Of a stretch of DNA of 62,951 bases, positions 32,470 to 46,439 are shown in pieces. This DNA is from Succinatimonas sp. (lineage in GTDB: Bacteria > Pseudomonadota > Gammaproteobacteria > Enterobacterales > Succinivibrionaceae). The notes under the pieces were generated by a model. It searched no databases and was not told where the DNA came from. It saw only the letters and a list, made by a program, of their open reading frames with translations. The stretch is from the NCBI GenBank assembly GCA_022779845.1, contig JALEXT010000051.1, forward strand, positions 1 through 62,951, written 5' to 3'. Positions within the stretch are counted from its first letter, which is position 1. The number at the start of each line of letters is the position of its first letter. The position numbers and the translations under genes were made by a program.

Positions 32470-32962
32470 ATGTTTTGATCCAACAAAATTGCTTCCCAAC
32501 ACACTCATACTTTCCTCATTATTTTGTTACAGTAAGAAACGTCTTTTTGAGGAAATTTCTGAAAACGCTGCAACATTGCTGAAAACGGCCCCGACAAAAC
32601 TCATAAAAGCTCTGATTTTACGAGAACAATACGGAACTACGGTATTTTTCAACGGAATTGCAATGCCGCATGCGGTTATCCCTGAAATAGATAACACTCT
32701 GGCAGTACTCAGCATTTTAGACGCACCAGTTCAATTCAATTCAATCGATGCTGATCCACAAAGTATTGACATAGCATATACTCTGTTTATTTCCCCAAAT
32801 GACGATTACTCGGATGTGGAAAAACTGCTACAAAATCTGACAGACACTTTTTCTAACCAAGATCTTTTGAATTCTCTGCGACTAGCTCGCAATGAAAAAA
32901 GCAAAATTACAATTCTTCTAAAGCAGATAGACGCTGCTTTGACCAACAAGACCACGGTATAA
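32470..32962 (+). CDS. ptsN: PTS IIA-like nitrogen regulatory protein PtsN; start unresolved (ATG TTT TGA, or TTG at 32453)
   Basis: SKKRLFEEISENAATLL, LREQYGTTVFFNGIAMPHA (active-site His) resembles E. coli PtsN; body lies in the frame of TTG 32453, whereas ATG 32470 is in another frame. Confidence 0.8.
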
Positions 32963-32985
32963 ACGATAATTACGATATAGAAAAT

Positions 32986-33879
32986 ATGAAAGATCATCTT
33001 GTCCAACTTTTTGTAATTTCTGGACGCTCAGGATCAGGAAAGTCTTTAGCTCTTAAGGTATTAGAAGATCTCGGTTTTTACTGTATTGATAATTTACCTG
33101 CTGCTTTTCTAGGCAATTTGATAAAGCTTGCCAAAGAACACTATCCTAAAATAGCCGTTTCCATAGACATTCGAACAATTCTCTACAGCGGAGATCGCGA
33201 TCAGGCCATGATCAGCGAAACATATGTTCAGGCAAGACATGATCCTGACATACGCAGTACCATCATATATTTGGATGCCGACGATCAAGTTCTGGTAAAA
33301 CGTTATGCCAATACCAGAAGGTTGCACCCTTTATCGCTTAAATCCATGTCACTTGATGAAGCTATTTCCAAAGAATCAGAAATGCTTATGCGCATTTCAT
33401 CAGTAGCAGATCTTCGCATTGATACTTCGGAATTATCTGTTCACGATCTGGCAAACCAAATAACTACATTAGTTCAAGGCAGACCTGAACGCAGATTGGT
33501 AATGATCTTTGAATCCTTCGGATTCAAAGACGGTATAGCAAAAGACGCTGACTTCGTATTTGACTCAAGATTTCTTCCTAACCCTTTTTGGAAAAAGGAA
33601 CTGCGCTCTTATACAGGACTTGATCGACCTATTATTGATTTTTTCTCAACTTATCCTGAGGTAAAAGCATACATAGATGAAATCGATAACCTGCTTAGCA
33701 ATTGTCTTGAAAAAATAGAAAGAAGTAATCGCAGCTATCTTACCGTAGCCATTGGTTGCACGGGAGGTTTTCATCGTAGCGTGTTCATAGCACAAACTTT
33801 GGCTGACCGATTTACCTCACGTGGTATAACTGCTCATGTAAGGCACCGTTCTCTTGCTGCAAAAAAATTATCCAGCTAA
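32986..33879 (+). CDS. rapZ: RNase adapter protein RapZ
   Basis: VISGRSGSGKSLALKVLEDLGFYCIDNLPAAFL, IGCTGGFHRSVFIAQ. Confidence 0.95.
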   Translation: MKDHLVQLFVISGRSGSGKSLALKVLEDLGFYCIDNLPAAFLGNLIKLAKEHYPKIAVSIDIRTILYSGDRDQAMISETYVQARHDPDIRSTIIYLDADDQVLVKRYANTRRLHPLSLKSMSLDEAISKESEMLMRISSVADLRIDTSELSVHDLANQITTLVQGRPERRLVMIFESFGFKDGIAKDADFVFDSRFLPNPFWKKELRSYTGLDRPIIDFFSTYPEVKAYIDEIDNLLSNCLEKIERSNRSYLTVAIGCTGGFHRSVFIAQTLADRFTSRGITAHVRHRSLAAKKLSS

Positions 33880-34201
33880 GCTAATTCTCTGGCCGGATTA
33901 TCATTAATATTTTTTCGATAGATGTATGTGAAATAGCCTCTCTAAAATACAAGAACAATACAAGAGATAATTTCATTAATTTGACCTTATTAACAGTTTT
34001 TTACATAGTTCATCATTTAATGCTGACATTCAAGCCATTGCAAATTTCCGTAGGCTAAAATGCTCAATAGATTTTATTTAGCTTATGTTTGTGGGTCTAA
34101 GTTACGCATAAACATTTGCTTAGGATGATCCCTACCGAATTAAAGGAAGGGATAAGCACGCCGACATTAGGCTCAGCTAAATTACATAGGAAAAGTTAAC
34201 C

Positions 34202-35257
34202 ATGAAAGCTATCGTCTTACACAAAAAGATGGATCTCCGTTACGAAGATGTACCTGATGCAACCATCAAAGATCCGAAAGAAGTTATCGTTAAAATGTTG
34301 ACCGGTGGTATCTGTGGTTCAGATCAACATTACTATACACAGGGCGGTAACGGCACTGCTATCGTGGTGAGAGAACCTTTGGTGATCGGCCATGAAGGTT
34401 GCGGTATTGTCGAAGAAGTAGGTAGCGAAGTAACCAAAGTCAAAAAAGGCGACATGGTTGTAATGCGTCCTGCTCGTCCCTGCTTCAAGTGCTACTACTG
34501 CAAGAACAAAATGTACACCTACTGCGAGCACGTACAGCACTTAGGTTCTGCCGCCTTGTTCCCTCACACAACTGGTCTATTTGCTGACTATGTTACCGTT
34601 CATGAAGAGCAGTGTGGTGTAGTCCACACCTTAAAACCTGAAGTAGGTGCTTTTGCAGAGCCTTTGGGCATTGCCTACAGCGGTGTTAATGCTTTGGGCA
34701 ATATCATTGGTAAAGATGTTGTGGTTATGGGTGCTGGCCCGATTGGTTGCTTATGCGTTGCCGCAGCCAAGACTCTCGGTGCTAATACCGTCACTGTAGT
34801 TGACATCCGTGGTGAAACCTTAAAAGTTGCAAAACAAATGGGTGCTGACTTTACCTGCAACTCAAAGGAAGATCCTGAACAGATTGAAAAATGGTGTGAA
34901 CACAAGGGCAGCTTTGATTTAGGTATTGAAGCTACTGGCAACGGCTTTGCCTGTGCACAACTCATGAAGTTGGTCCGTCCTACTGCCATCGTTTCTCAGG
35001 TCGGTATGTACGGTGCAGGTCACGAACCTAAAGACTTCGGACCTTTCGCTGTCAAGGGCATCAAGTGGCATTCAGTATTCCGTTTCTATGACGAGTTCGG
35101 TGCCGTTGTCAGTGCTTTGGACAGAGGTCTTATCAATCCTTTACCGTTGCTTTCAGCTTCCTTCGACGCTTCAAAGTGTGTTGAGGGTATGAATGCAGCC
35201 TTATCTCCTGAGACCATGAAGGTTGAGTACAACTTCAACGGTTACAAACCTCAGTAA
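34202..35257 (+). CDS. Zinc-dependent alcohol dehydrogenase, L-idonate 5-dehydrogenase-like
   Basis: GGICGSDQHYY, GHEGCGIVEEVG, CFKCYYCKNKMYTYCE structural zinc site, VVMGAGPIG. Confidence 0.82.
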   Translation: MKAIVLHKKMDLRYEDVPDATIKDPKEVIVKMLTGGICGSDQHYYTQGGNGTAIVVREPLVIGHEGCGIVEEVGSEVTKVKKGDMVVMRPARPCFKCYYCKNKMYTYCEHVQHLGSAALFPHTTGLFADYVTVHEEQCGVVHTLKPEVGAFAEPLGIAYSGVNALGNIIGKDVVVMGAGPIGCLCVAAAKTLGANTVTVVDIRGETLKVAKQMGADFTCNSKEDPEQIEKWCEHKGSFDLGIEATGNGFACAQLMKLVRPTAIVSQVGMYGAGHEPKDFGPFAVKGIKWHSVFRFYDEFGAVVSALDRGLINPLPLLSASFDASKCVEGMNAALSPETMKVEYNFNGYKPQ

Positions 35258-35289
35258 TTTAATCGCTACATATAACGATTAATTTCTTA

Positions 35290-35315
35290 AAAAAGTCCGT
35301 CTTTTGACGGACTTT
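35290..35315 (+). terminator. Terminator after the dehydrogenase
   Basis: AAAAAGTCCGTCTTTTGACGGACTTTTT. Confidence 0.8.
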
Positions 35316-35347
35316 TTATTATTTCGGCATTTTATGATGGCAACTGC

Positions 35348-35950
35348 TCAAAACAAAGAAGCGCTCTTTTTCCACAAAGCGTACTTGACCTGTCCAGAAC
35401 ACTCTTCACGTATAACTTCATAGTCAGTCACAAAAAGCGAACGTCCGGCATTCATTTCTACATAAATTAAAGATTTTTCATCAATTAGGTTCCTATCTTT
35501 TAGCATATTTAGACAATCCTTCAAAAGATCACTTCTGTAAGGCGGATCTAAAAATACTAAATCAAATTTTCCTGATGCCTGCTTTAAATAATTCATTGCA
35601 TCTTGATGAACGACTTTTATATTTTTCCCAAATTTACTTATTTCTGACGACAATAACTGAGCGTTAGAGCCGTCTAATTCAACAAGAACCACTTCGGAAG
35701 CTCCTCGAGAAAAAGATTCAATTCCCAATGCTCCGCTTCCAGCAAACAGATCCAAAACTCTCAAGTTTTGACATTTTCCTTCCAACCAAGAAAAAACCGT
35801 TTCTCTTATCCTGTCGGGAGTTGGTCTCAGTCCTTCAGCATCTCCAACAATCAGCGTCATTCCCTTGAATTTACCGCCTATAATCCTTACCTTATGTTCA
35901 TTGGTGTGCATATTCATTTTCATTCCACAAAATTTGTTCACCAGTAACAC
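35348..35950 (-). CDS. rsmD: 16S rRNA (guanine(966)-N(2))-methyltransferase RsmD (start may be internal)
   Basis: RIIGGKFKGM, LRPTPDRIRETVFSWL, VLDLFAGSGALGIE, LDPPY. Confidence 0.93.
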   Translation of the reverse strand: MLLVNKFCGMKMNMHTNEHKVRIIGGKFKGMTLIVGDAEGLRPTPDRIRETVFSWLEGKCQNLRVLDLFAGSGALGIESFSRGASEVVLVELDGSNAQLLSSEISKFGKNIKVVHQDAMNYLKQASGKFDLVFLDPPYRSDLLKDCLNMLKDRNLIDEKSLIYVEMNAGRSLFVTDYEVIREECSGQVKYALWKKSASLF

Positions 35951-36080
35951 TACAATAGTGATTTAAAAAAGCAGTTACCCGTTTTGCAAATCATCCATAG
36001 AGACAAAACGAGTACAATGTTTATCGCTAAACTTACGACATCAAGCATAAGCCTTTTTACTAATTTTTTGCAGGCCACTC

Positions 36081-37244
36081 ATGAGCAAAGGTTTTTTCAA
36101 TTTTTTCAAAAAAAAATCCTCAACTATATCTACTGATGCCAATACAAAAGATCAGCTCCTCTCAAATCAACAATCCGATATACAGAATAGCCAAATAAAT
36201 ACTACTTGCACGGATTCAAACAACGAAAATCAAGCTGAGGAATTGTCCAAATCATCTGTATCTGACAACAGAGAAGAAAACGCAATTCAAACACTTGATG
36301 TAAACACAGATCATCAAACTGAAAATGTACAAAAAAACAAAATATCCTTTTTCGAAAGACTGAAAAGAACACGAGAGAATCTGGCCTATGGTCTTGAAGC
36401 CATGATCAAAGGAAAACAGATTAGTGAAGATCTGTACGAAGATCTTGAAACAGCTCTGCTTACTGCTGATCTAGGTGTTGATACTACCGAAAAAGTGATC
36501 ACTAAATTGCGTGAAACTTCTAAATTGAGAGACTTGCATGACGCAGGTGCTCTCAAAAATAATCTAAAACAAATACTTTGTGAATTATTACAACCTTGTG
36601 CTCAACCTCTTAATACAGAAATGCACAAAGACAGCCCATATGTAATCCTGATGGTAGGAGTCAACGGAGCGGGGAAGACTACAACAATTGGGAAATTAGC
36701 CCTTAAGTTCATGTCACAAGGGAAAAAAGTCATGTTGGCTGCCGGTGATACTTTCAGAGCAGCCGCCGTAGAACAACTGAACAAATGGGGAGAACGTACA
36801 GGTGTTCCCGTAATCTCTCAGCCAACCGGCTCTGACAGTGCTTCAGTAATTTTCGATGCCTTAACTGCAGCCAAAGCCAGAAAATGTGACGTTCTAATCT
36901 GCGACACGGCAGGAAGATTACAAAATAAAGACAATCTAATGGAAGAACTCAAAAAGATCGTCAGAGTCATGAAAAAACATGATACGCGTGTTCCTGACGA
37001 AGTAATGCTTGTGCTTGATGCAACAACCGGTCAAAATGCTGTATCTCAAACAAAACTTTTTAATGAAGCAGTCAAGGTCACCGGTATCACAATTACAAAA
37101 CTTGACGGTACGGCCAAGGGAGGTGTGGTATTTGCTCTAGCTGATCTCTTTGGCATTCCCTTACGTTTTATCGGCATAGGAGAAAAAACCGAGGATCTGC
37201 GTGAATTTGATGTTGAATCTTTTGTAGACGCCTTACTTGGCTAA
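36081..37244 (+). CDS. ftsY: Signal recognition particle receptor FtsY
   Basis: VGVNGAGKTTTIGKLA, AAGDTFRAAAVEQL, DTAGRLQNKDNLMEEL, TKLDGTAKGG. Confidence 0.96.
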   Translation: MSKGFFNFFKKKSSTISTDANTKDQLLSNQQSDIQNSQINTTCTDSNNENQAEELSKSSVSDNREENAIQTLDVNTDHQTENVQKNKISFFERLKRTRENLAYGLEAMIKGKQISEDLYEDLETALLTADLGVDTTEKVITKLRETSKLRDLHDAGALKNNLKQILCELLQPCAQPLNTEMHKDSPYVILMVGVNGAGKTTTIGKLALKFMSQGKKVMLAAGDTFRAAAVEQLNKWGERTGVPVISQPTGSDSASVIFDALTAAKARKCDVLICDTAGRLQNKDNLMEELKKIVRVMKKHDTRVPDEVMLVLDATTGQNAVSQTKLFNEAVKVTGITITKLDGTAKGGVVFALADLFGIPLRFIGIGEKTEDLREFDVESFVDALLG

Positions 37245-37271
37245 TCATTTCTGAGATCTCACACAAAACAC

Positions 37272-38210
37272 ATGACAAAAAATGCAACTTCAGCTGACGA
37301 TCAGAATCAGTCATCACAGCAACAAATGATGTTGTTACCGGTAGGAGATCTTAATTCCTATATAAGCGGGATCAATAAAATCCCAATGCTAGAAGAAGAA
37401 GACGAACGCTCTCTTGCCAGAAGACTTAAAGATTACGGAGATATAGAAGCAGCGCGAAAACTGGTGCTTTCTCATTTAAGACTAGTTGTCAGTGTAGCCA
37501 GAGGGTATTCAGGTTACGGACTTCCTATCGCAGATCTAATCCAGGAAGGTAATATAGGTCTCATGAAAGCCGTAAAGCACTTTGATCCAGATGTAGGTGG
37601 AAGACTAGCTGCTTTTGCCGTACATTGGATTAAGGCAGAAATCCATGACTACGTTATAAAGAATTGGCGTATGGTCAAGGTAGCAACAACCAAAGCCCAA
37701 CGTAAACTTTTCTTTAAATTAAGACAAAACAAAAAACATCTCGGATGGTTTACAACAAAAGAACGCGATCAAGTAGCCAACGATCTTGAAGTAAGCCCAA
37801 AAGATGTTGCTGAAATGGAAACAAGACTTTCTGGACAGGATGTAGCTTTTGACGCAGATTCTGATGATTCTTCTGACAAAGATTCATTTGCGCCTGCAGC
37901 TTACCTGGAAGATGAAAGTTCTAATTTTGCCAAGAGTTTTGAAGATCGTAATTACCAGTCCTTTGAATTGGAAAAACTGGGAATGGCAATGCAACAGCTT
38001 GATGAGCGTACCAGAACAGTTATTCAAAAACGTTGGCTGGATGAGAATAAAAATACGTTACAGGAATTGGCAGCTCAATTGCATATTTCCGTGGAGAGAG
38101 TACGTCAGATTGAACTTGCAGGAATGAAAAAACTTAAAAGTTTTCTGGTAAGTCAAGGAATTAATGACAACACACCTTCACTTGAAAACAAGCCCATCTC
38201 AAAAGAATAA
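37272..38210 (+). CDS. rpoH: RNA polymerase sigma-32 factor
   Basis: LVLSHLRLVVSVARGYSGYGLPIADLIQEGNIGLMKAVKHFDPD, RpoH box QRKLFFKLR. Confidence 0.95.
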   Translation: MTKNATSADDQNQSSQQQMMLLPVGDLNSYISGINKIPMLEEEDERSLARRLKDYGDIEAARKLVLSHLRLVVSVARGYSGYGLPIADLIQEGNIGLMKAVKHFDPDVGGRLAAFAVHWIKAEIHDYVIKNWRMVKVATTKAQRKLFFKLRQNKKHLGWFTTKERDQVANDLEVSPKDVAEMETRLSGQDVAFDADSDDSSDKDSFAPAAYLEDESSNFAKSFEDRNYQSFELEKLGMAMQQLDERTRTVIQKRWLDENKNTLQELAAQLHISVERVRQIELAGMKKLKSFLVSQGINDNTPSLENKPISKE

Positions 38211-38274
38211 AACCGGATATTTTTAATACCCGGTTTCAAACATATCGTGATAGTGTAAGTTTACACTATCAATC

Positions 38275-38700
38275 TCAACGTCTGTTTCTGGCGATTTCTA
38301 CTACCTTAAGTCTTGCCATAGCATCAGCAAGACGTGCAAGTGCAGTATTGTAATCAACATCTCCGCTAGAATGCTTGTTAATAGCTTCTTTCGCTGCATT
38401 CATAGCTTCTTTGGCTTTAGCCTCATCGATATCATCAGCTCTTAACGCTGTATCTGCAAGAATGGTAGTTACCTCAGGCTGAATCTCAAGAACACCACCT
38501 GCCAAGTAGATCTGATCTTCCTTGTCATTCTCATCAACAAGCGTAACTAAACCGGTTTTTATTGTGGTTAATAAAGGGGTATGACCAAAGCGTATCCCCA
38601 ATTCACCTTCACTGCCGGTTACTCGCACTGATTTAACCTTGCCAGAATACAGGCTGCCTTCGGCACTTACAACTTCCAAAGTGAATGCAAATGTGTCCAT
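38275..38700 (-). CDS. atpC: ATP synthase epsilon subunit
   Basis: FTLEVVSAEGSLYSGKVKSVRVTGSEGELGI. Confidence 0.94.
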   Translation of the reverse strand: MDTFAFTLEVVSAEGSLYSGKVKSVRVTGSEGELGIRFGHTPLLTTIKTGLVTLVDENDKEDQIYLAGGVLEIQPEVTTILADTALRADDIDEAKAKEAMNAAKEAINKHSSGDVDYNTALARLADAMARLKVVEIARNRR

Positions 38701-38717
38701 ATGCAGCCTCCGTACTC

Positions 38718-41014
<2,297 letters not shown>

Positions 41015-41022
41015 GTAAGCTC

Positions 41023-42564
41023 CTAATAAGCCTGAGTCGACTTAAACTCTGACACAATATCGGTCAAGGTCTTGACGATCTCATCGTTATAATCGGGCTT
41101 CTCGTCTATACCCTTAAGAACGTTCTCATACTTGCTGTGAGCAAAACTTAAAAGTCCAGACTCGAACGAGGCAATCTTCTTGAGCTCAACATCCTCAAGG
41201 AATCCGCGCTCAGCAGCAAAAATAACCAAAGCCTGTTCTGCAACAGACAAAGGGGCATACTGATTTTGCTTCATAAGCTCGGTCACTTTCTGACCGTGAT
41301 TCAACTGTTTTCTGGTGCTTTCATCAAGATCTGATGAGAACTGAGCAAATGCAGCCAATTCACGGTACTGAGCCAATGCAGTACGAATTCCGCCTGACAA
41401 TTTCTTAATTACCTTAGTCTGAGCAGATCCACCAACACGGGAAACCGAGATACCAGGATCAACAGCCGGTCTTACACCGGAGTTAAACAAACTGGTAGTC
41501 AGGAAAATCTGACCGTCGGTAATGGAAATAACATTGGTCGGAATAAATGCCGACACGTCACCAGCCTGAGTTTCAATGATAGGAAGAGCAGTCAAAGAAC
41601 CAGTCTTTCCGACAACCTTGCCGCCTGATTTTTTCTCTAAATACTCGGCATTTACTCGAGAAGCTCTCTCAAGCAGTCTTGAATGCAAATAGAAAACGTC
41701 ACCAGGGAAAGCTTCACGCCCAGGAGGACGGCGCAGTAACAGGGAAATCTGACGGTAAGCCACTGCATGCTTGGACAAATCATCATAGACAATCAAGGCA
41801 TCTTCCCCTTGGTCCATGAAGTATTCCCCCATAGCACATCCTGAATAAGGAGCAATATATTGCAATGCAGCTGTATCAGAAGCCGATGCTACTACCACGA
41901 TGGTGTTATCCAATGCGCCCATATCGGCAAGTTTTCTCACTACACCGGCAATAGTTGATGCTTTCTGACCTATGGCTACATAGATACAACGTACACCGTA
42001 TTTCTTTTGATTGATGATGGTATCTATAGCCAAAGCTGTTTTGCCTGTTTGGCGATCACCAATGATAAGTTCACGCTGACCGCGACCAATGGGGATCATC
42101 GAATCAACTGCTTTGTAACCAGTTTGAATAGGCTGATTTACGCCTTGTCTGGCAATAACACCAGGAGCAATTTTTTCGACAGGGTAAAATCCGTCTGATG
42201 CAATAGGTCCCTTTCCGTCGATCGGTTCCCCCAAAGCATTTACCACACGGCCTAGCAAAGCCTTGCCAACAGGTACGTTTAAAATTCTACCCGTACTATG
42301 AACCTTCATGCCTTCTGATAACGAAGTATAAGGTCCGAGCACAATGGCACCTACAGAGTCGCGCTCCAGATTTAATGCAAGACCATAAAGATCATTGCCA
42401 AAATCGAGCATTTCGCCCTGCATCACATTGGCTAAACCATGAATTCTGGCAATACCGTCGTTTAAAGAAACGATAACACCTTCATCCTTGGCCTCAGTCA
42501 CAACTTTGAATTGCTTGATCCTTTCTTTAATCAGATCAGCAATTTCAGTTGAATTCAGTTGCAT
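41023..42564 (-). CDS. atpA: ATP synthase alpha subunit
   Basis: [36 protein letters not shown]. Confidence 0.97.
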   Translation of the reverse strand: MQLNSTEIADLIKERIKQFKVVTEAKDEGVIVSLNDGIARIHGLANVMQGEMLDFGNDLYGLALNLERDSVGAIVLGPYTSLSEGMKVHSTGRILNVPVGKALLGRVVNALGEPIDGKGPIASDGFYPVEKIAPGVIARQGVNQPIQTGYKAVDSMIPIGRGQRELIIGDRQTGKTALAIDTIINQKKYGVRCIYVAIGQKASTIAGVVRKLADMGALDNTIVVVASASDTAALQYIAPYSGCAMGEYFMDQGEDALIVYDDLSKHAVAYRQISLLLRRPPGREAFPGDVFYLHSRLLERASRVNAEYLEKKSGGKVVGKTGSLTALPIIETQAGDVSAFIPTNVISITDGQIFLTTSLFNSGVRPAVDPGISVSRVGGSAQTKVIKKLSGGIRTALAQYRELAAFAQFSSDLDESTRKQLNHGQKVTELMKQNQYAPLSVAEQALVIFAAERGFLEDVELKKIASFESGLLSFAHSKYENVLKGIDEKPDYNDEIVKTLTDIVSEFKSTQAY

Positions 42565-42579
42565 TATTCATCCCCTTGA

Positions 42580-43110
42580 TTATCTGAGGGTTGAAGACAG
42601 GTTTACCAAACTTGTCTTTATACTAGCATCGATGACTTTGTCACCAATCTTGAGCACAGCTCCTCCAATCAGAGTCGGATCAAGATGTTGCTCCAAATCA
42701 ATCGAGCAGTCATATTTTTCAGAAAGCTTTTTCTTCAGAACTTCGAGATCGGCATCGGCATAACGACGGGCTGAGGTTAGATGCACAGTCAACACTTTGT
42801 CGTGTTTGGCCTTGAGTCTGCAGAACTCGTCGTAGATTTCCGGTAAAACCTCCAACCTTCCGTTGGCAGCCAACAATTTAATGAAATTTTCTGCTGCGGT
42901 ATCAATAATCCCAGTAAGCAATTTCACAAAACACTTGGATGCATCGTCAGGACTCGATGAATTCTTCAAAAACCCCAAATAGAAAGGATCTTTGACAGCT
43001 TCAGACATAGCGCAAAGCACCGTCTGCCATTTGTCGAAGGATTTTTCTTCTGATGCTAAACCGAATACAGCCTCCGCATAAGGTCTGGCAACAGTCAAAT
43101 TCTCAGCCAT
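42580..43110 (-). CDS. atpH: ATP synthase delta subunit
   Basis: TVARPYAEAVFGLA, LDPTLIGGAVLKIGDKVIDASIKTSL. Confidence 0.94.
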   Translation of the reverse strand: MAENLTVARPYAEAVFGLASEEKSFDKWQTVLCAMSEAVKDPFYLGFLKNSSSPDDASKCFVKLLTGIIDTAAENFIKLLAANGRLEVLPEIYDEFCRLKAKHDKVLTVHLTSARRYADADLEVLKKKLSEKYDCSIDLEQHLDPTLIGGAVLKIGDKVIDASIKTSLVNLSSTLR

Positions 43111-43127
43111 TACTGCTCATTCCTTCC

Positions 43128-43598
43128 TTAAATAGATTTTTCAATCTGCTCAAGAGCAGTTTTATCGGTATGCAAATCAGCCTTCTCACCCAAGATTTTC
43201 GCAGCTCCGGCAACAGCCAACGCAGCAATCTGAGCTCTAAGCTCTTCCTGCGCCTTATTGCGTTCTGCCTCAATCTCGTTTTGAGCTTGTTGAAGAATTT
43301 TCGCTTTTTCTTCAAGAGCCTCAGTCGCAGCTTTGTCGATAATCTCGGCACGCTGTTTTTGAGCTTCATCAACAATTTTCTGAGCCTGAGCTTTTGCTTC
43401 CTGCAAAGCTTCCTTGACTCCGTTATTGGCCAACTCTAAGTTCTTTTTTGCTTTTTCAGCATTAGAAAGACCGTCAGCAATTTCCTTCTGCCTTTTCTCT
43501 ATAGCATTGATCAAAGGCGGCCACACATATTTCATACATATAACCGCAAAGATCAGGAACGCAACTGCCTGTCCTAAAAAAGTGGCATTGATTTCCAA
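43128..43598 (-). CDS. atpF: ATP synthase b subunit
   Basis: [44 protein letters not shown]. Confidence 0.95.
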   Translation of the reverse strand: MEINATFLGQAVAFLIFAVICMKYVWPPLINAIEKRQKEIADGLSNAEKAKKNLELANNGVKEALQEAKAQAQKIVDEAQKQRAEIIDKAATEALEEKAKILQQAQNEIEAERNKAQEELRAQIAALAVAGAAKILGEKADLHTDKTALEQIEKSI

Positions 43599-43636
43599 AG
43601 TGAAACGCTCCGCTTATTCTTTAAAGACGTCAGGTT

Positions 43637-44859
<1,223 letters not shown>

Positions 44860-44990
44860 TTATAGGCTTTCAAAAGCCTGGTTGACGACGGATACGAATA
44901 CAGATGCGGAAAATCCGTATTCTGACGCATCCTACGTTTGTTAAATTTTCAGATGAAATTACGACAATTAAATTTTATTGTCAAAATCAG

Positions 44991-45368
44991 TTAGCTATGA
45001 CTTTTTAAATAAAGCACAAAAATAAGTATATTTTTTATAATAATTAACAAAATAAATTCAAGTATAAATAAAACTTCTTCTATTTTTATAAATTTAAAAT
45101 AAAACACAAGTAATAATACAAGAACCATGTACTTCAGAATAAGTCCGTAAACAGCGTCATAAATTACTGTATTAACAGTATTTTTTTTATTATCGCGTCT
45201 GTGAGCACAATACCATCCTATAAAACTAGATACAGAAAAAATAAAAATGGCAGACAAAGATGCAGAAAGTGAGAGGAGTAACCTACTTTTAAAAAAAAAC
45301 GCATAAACAAAGGTTAATCCCAACAATGCAACATAGATAAATAAATATGGTCGAAAGGCTTTTAACAT
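44991..45368 (-). CDS. atpI: Small 4-TM protein, AtpI-like by position
   Basis: Immediately upstream of atpB; hydrophobic 125-aa protein, weak sequence resemblance. Confidence 0.5.
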   Translation of the reverse strand: MLKAFRPYLFIYVALLGLTFVYAFFFKSRLLLSLSASLSAIFIFSVSSFIGWYCAHRRDNKKNTVNTVIYDAVYGLILKYMVLVLLLVFYFKFIKIEEVLFILEFILLIIIKNILIFVLYLKSHS

Positions 45369-45449
45369 CTTTTATTGTCTAATTGCAAAATATTATCGAA
45401 GTTTTTCTTAAATTTTTGCACCATTTTGGTGATTTTTAACCAAACAAAC

Positions 45450-46364
45450 TCACTTTTTCTCAAGTAATCGCTTCAACCTAGAAAATTCTTCAGCAGATGA
45501 ATACGCTATCGTAATTTTTCCTTTATTTTCATTACCGCCAAGTTTGATTTTTAAACCTGAAAAAAACTCAGATAAAACCCCTTCAAACTCGCAGATACTC
45601 TGCGGTTTTGTAGACTCTTCTTTGGACGGCTCTCGGTCATCGTTGCTTTTTTCCTTGATATCATTTACGAAATCTTCCGTCTGTCGTACTGTCAGCTGTT
45701 TTTTTACAACAACTTCTGCTGCCTTTAACTGCAGATTGCCTTCAAGCCCCAGTAAAACTTTTGCGTGTCCAAAATCTAATTGTCCGGCTCCCACCATCTC
45801 TTTTACAGCTGGTTCTAATTTGTTTATTCGTAAAATGTTGGTTACAGAAGATCGGGACTTTCCCAGTGTTTTAGCAAGATCTTGCTGACTCATGCCACAT
45901 TCATTCAGCATTTGTTCCAATGCAGAAGCCTGTTCCAAAGGATTCAAATCTTCACGCTGGATATTTTCGACCAGGGCAATAGCATAAGCATCATTTTTCG
46001 CCAAATCACGGACAAAACAGGGAATTTTTTTTAATCCTGCTTCTTTGCAGGCACGAAAGCGACGCTCTCCGCAAATAATTTCATATTGTCCAGAGCCGTC
46101 ACTGGTTTTTTTTACGATCAACGGTTCAAGAACACCGTGTTCACGTATGGAATTAGCCAACTCAGCAATACCGGGATCATCAAATTTACGGCGAGGCTGA
46201 TAAGCAGAAGCCTTTAACAGCTCAATACTTAATTCCGTTACCGCATTAACATCAGATAAATTCTCACCATCCTCTGATTTTTCGGTTTGATACTGTTCCT
46301 GTTTAAGTTCTTTGGCTTTTCTGCTTTCACTCAAAAGCGATCCTAACCCTCGACCTAAAGGCAT
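45450..46364 (-). CDS. parB: Chromosome partitioning protein ParB
   Basis: LGRGLGSLL, GERRFRACKEAGLKKIPCFVRD, ALVENIQREDLNPLEQA. Confidence 0.95.
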   Translation of the reverse strand: MPLGRGLGSLLSESRKAKELKQEQYQTEKSEDGENLSDVNAVTELSIELLKASAYQPRRKFDDPGIAELANSIREHGVLEPLIVKKTSDGSGQYEIICGERRFRACKEAGLKKIPCFVRDLAKNDAYAIALVENIQREDLNPLEQASALEQMLNECGMSQQDLAKTLGKSRSSVTNILRINKLEPAVKEMVGAGQLDFGHAKVLLGLEGNLQLKAAEVVVKKQLTVRQTEDFVNDIKEKSNDDREPSKEESTKPQSICEFEGVLSEFFSGLKIKLGGNENKGKITIAYSSAEEFSRLKRLLEKK

Positions 46365-46439
46365 TGTAAGCTCCTTGCTCGTATATTATCTTCAAAAGAA
46401 AACGGTAACTCACCCAGACAGTCATGTACAAATTATCTG

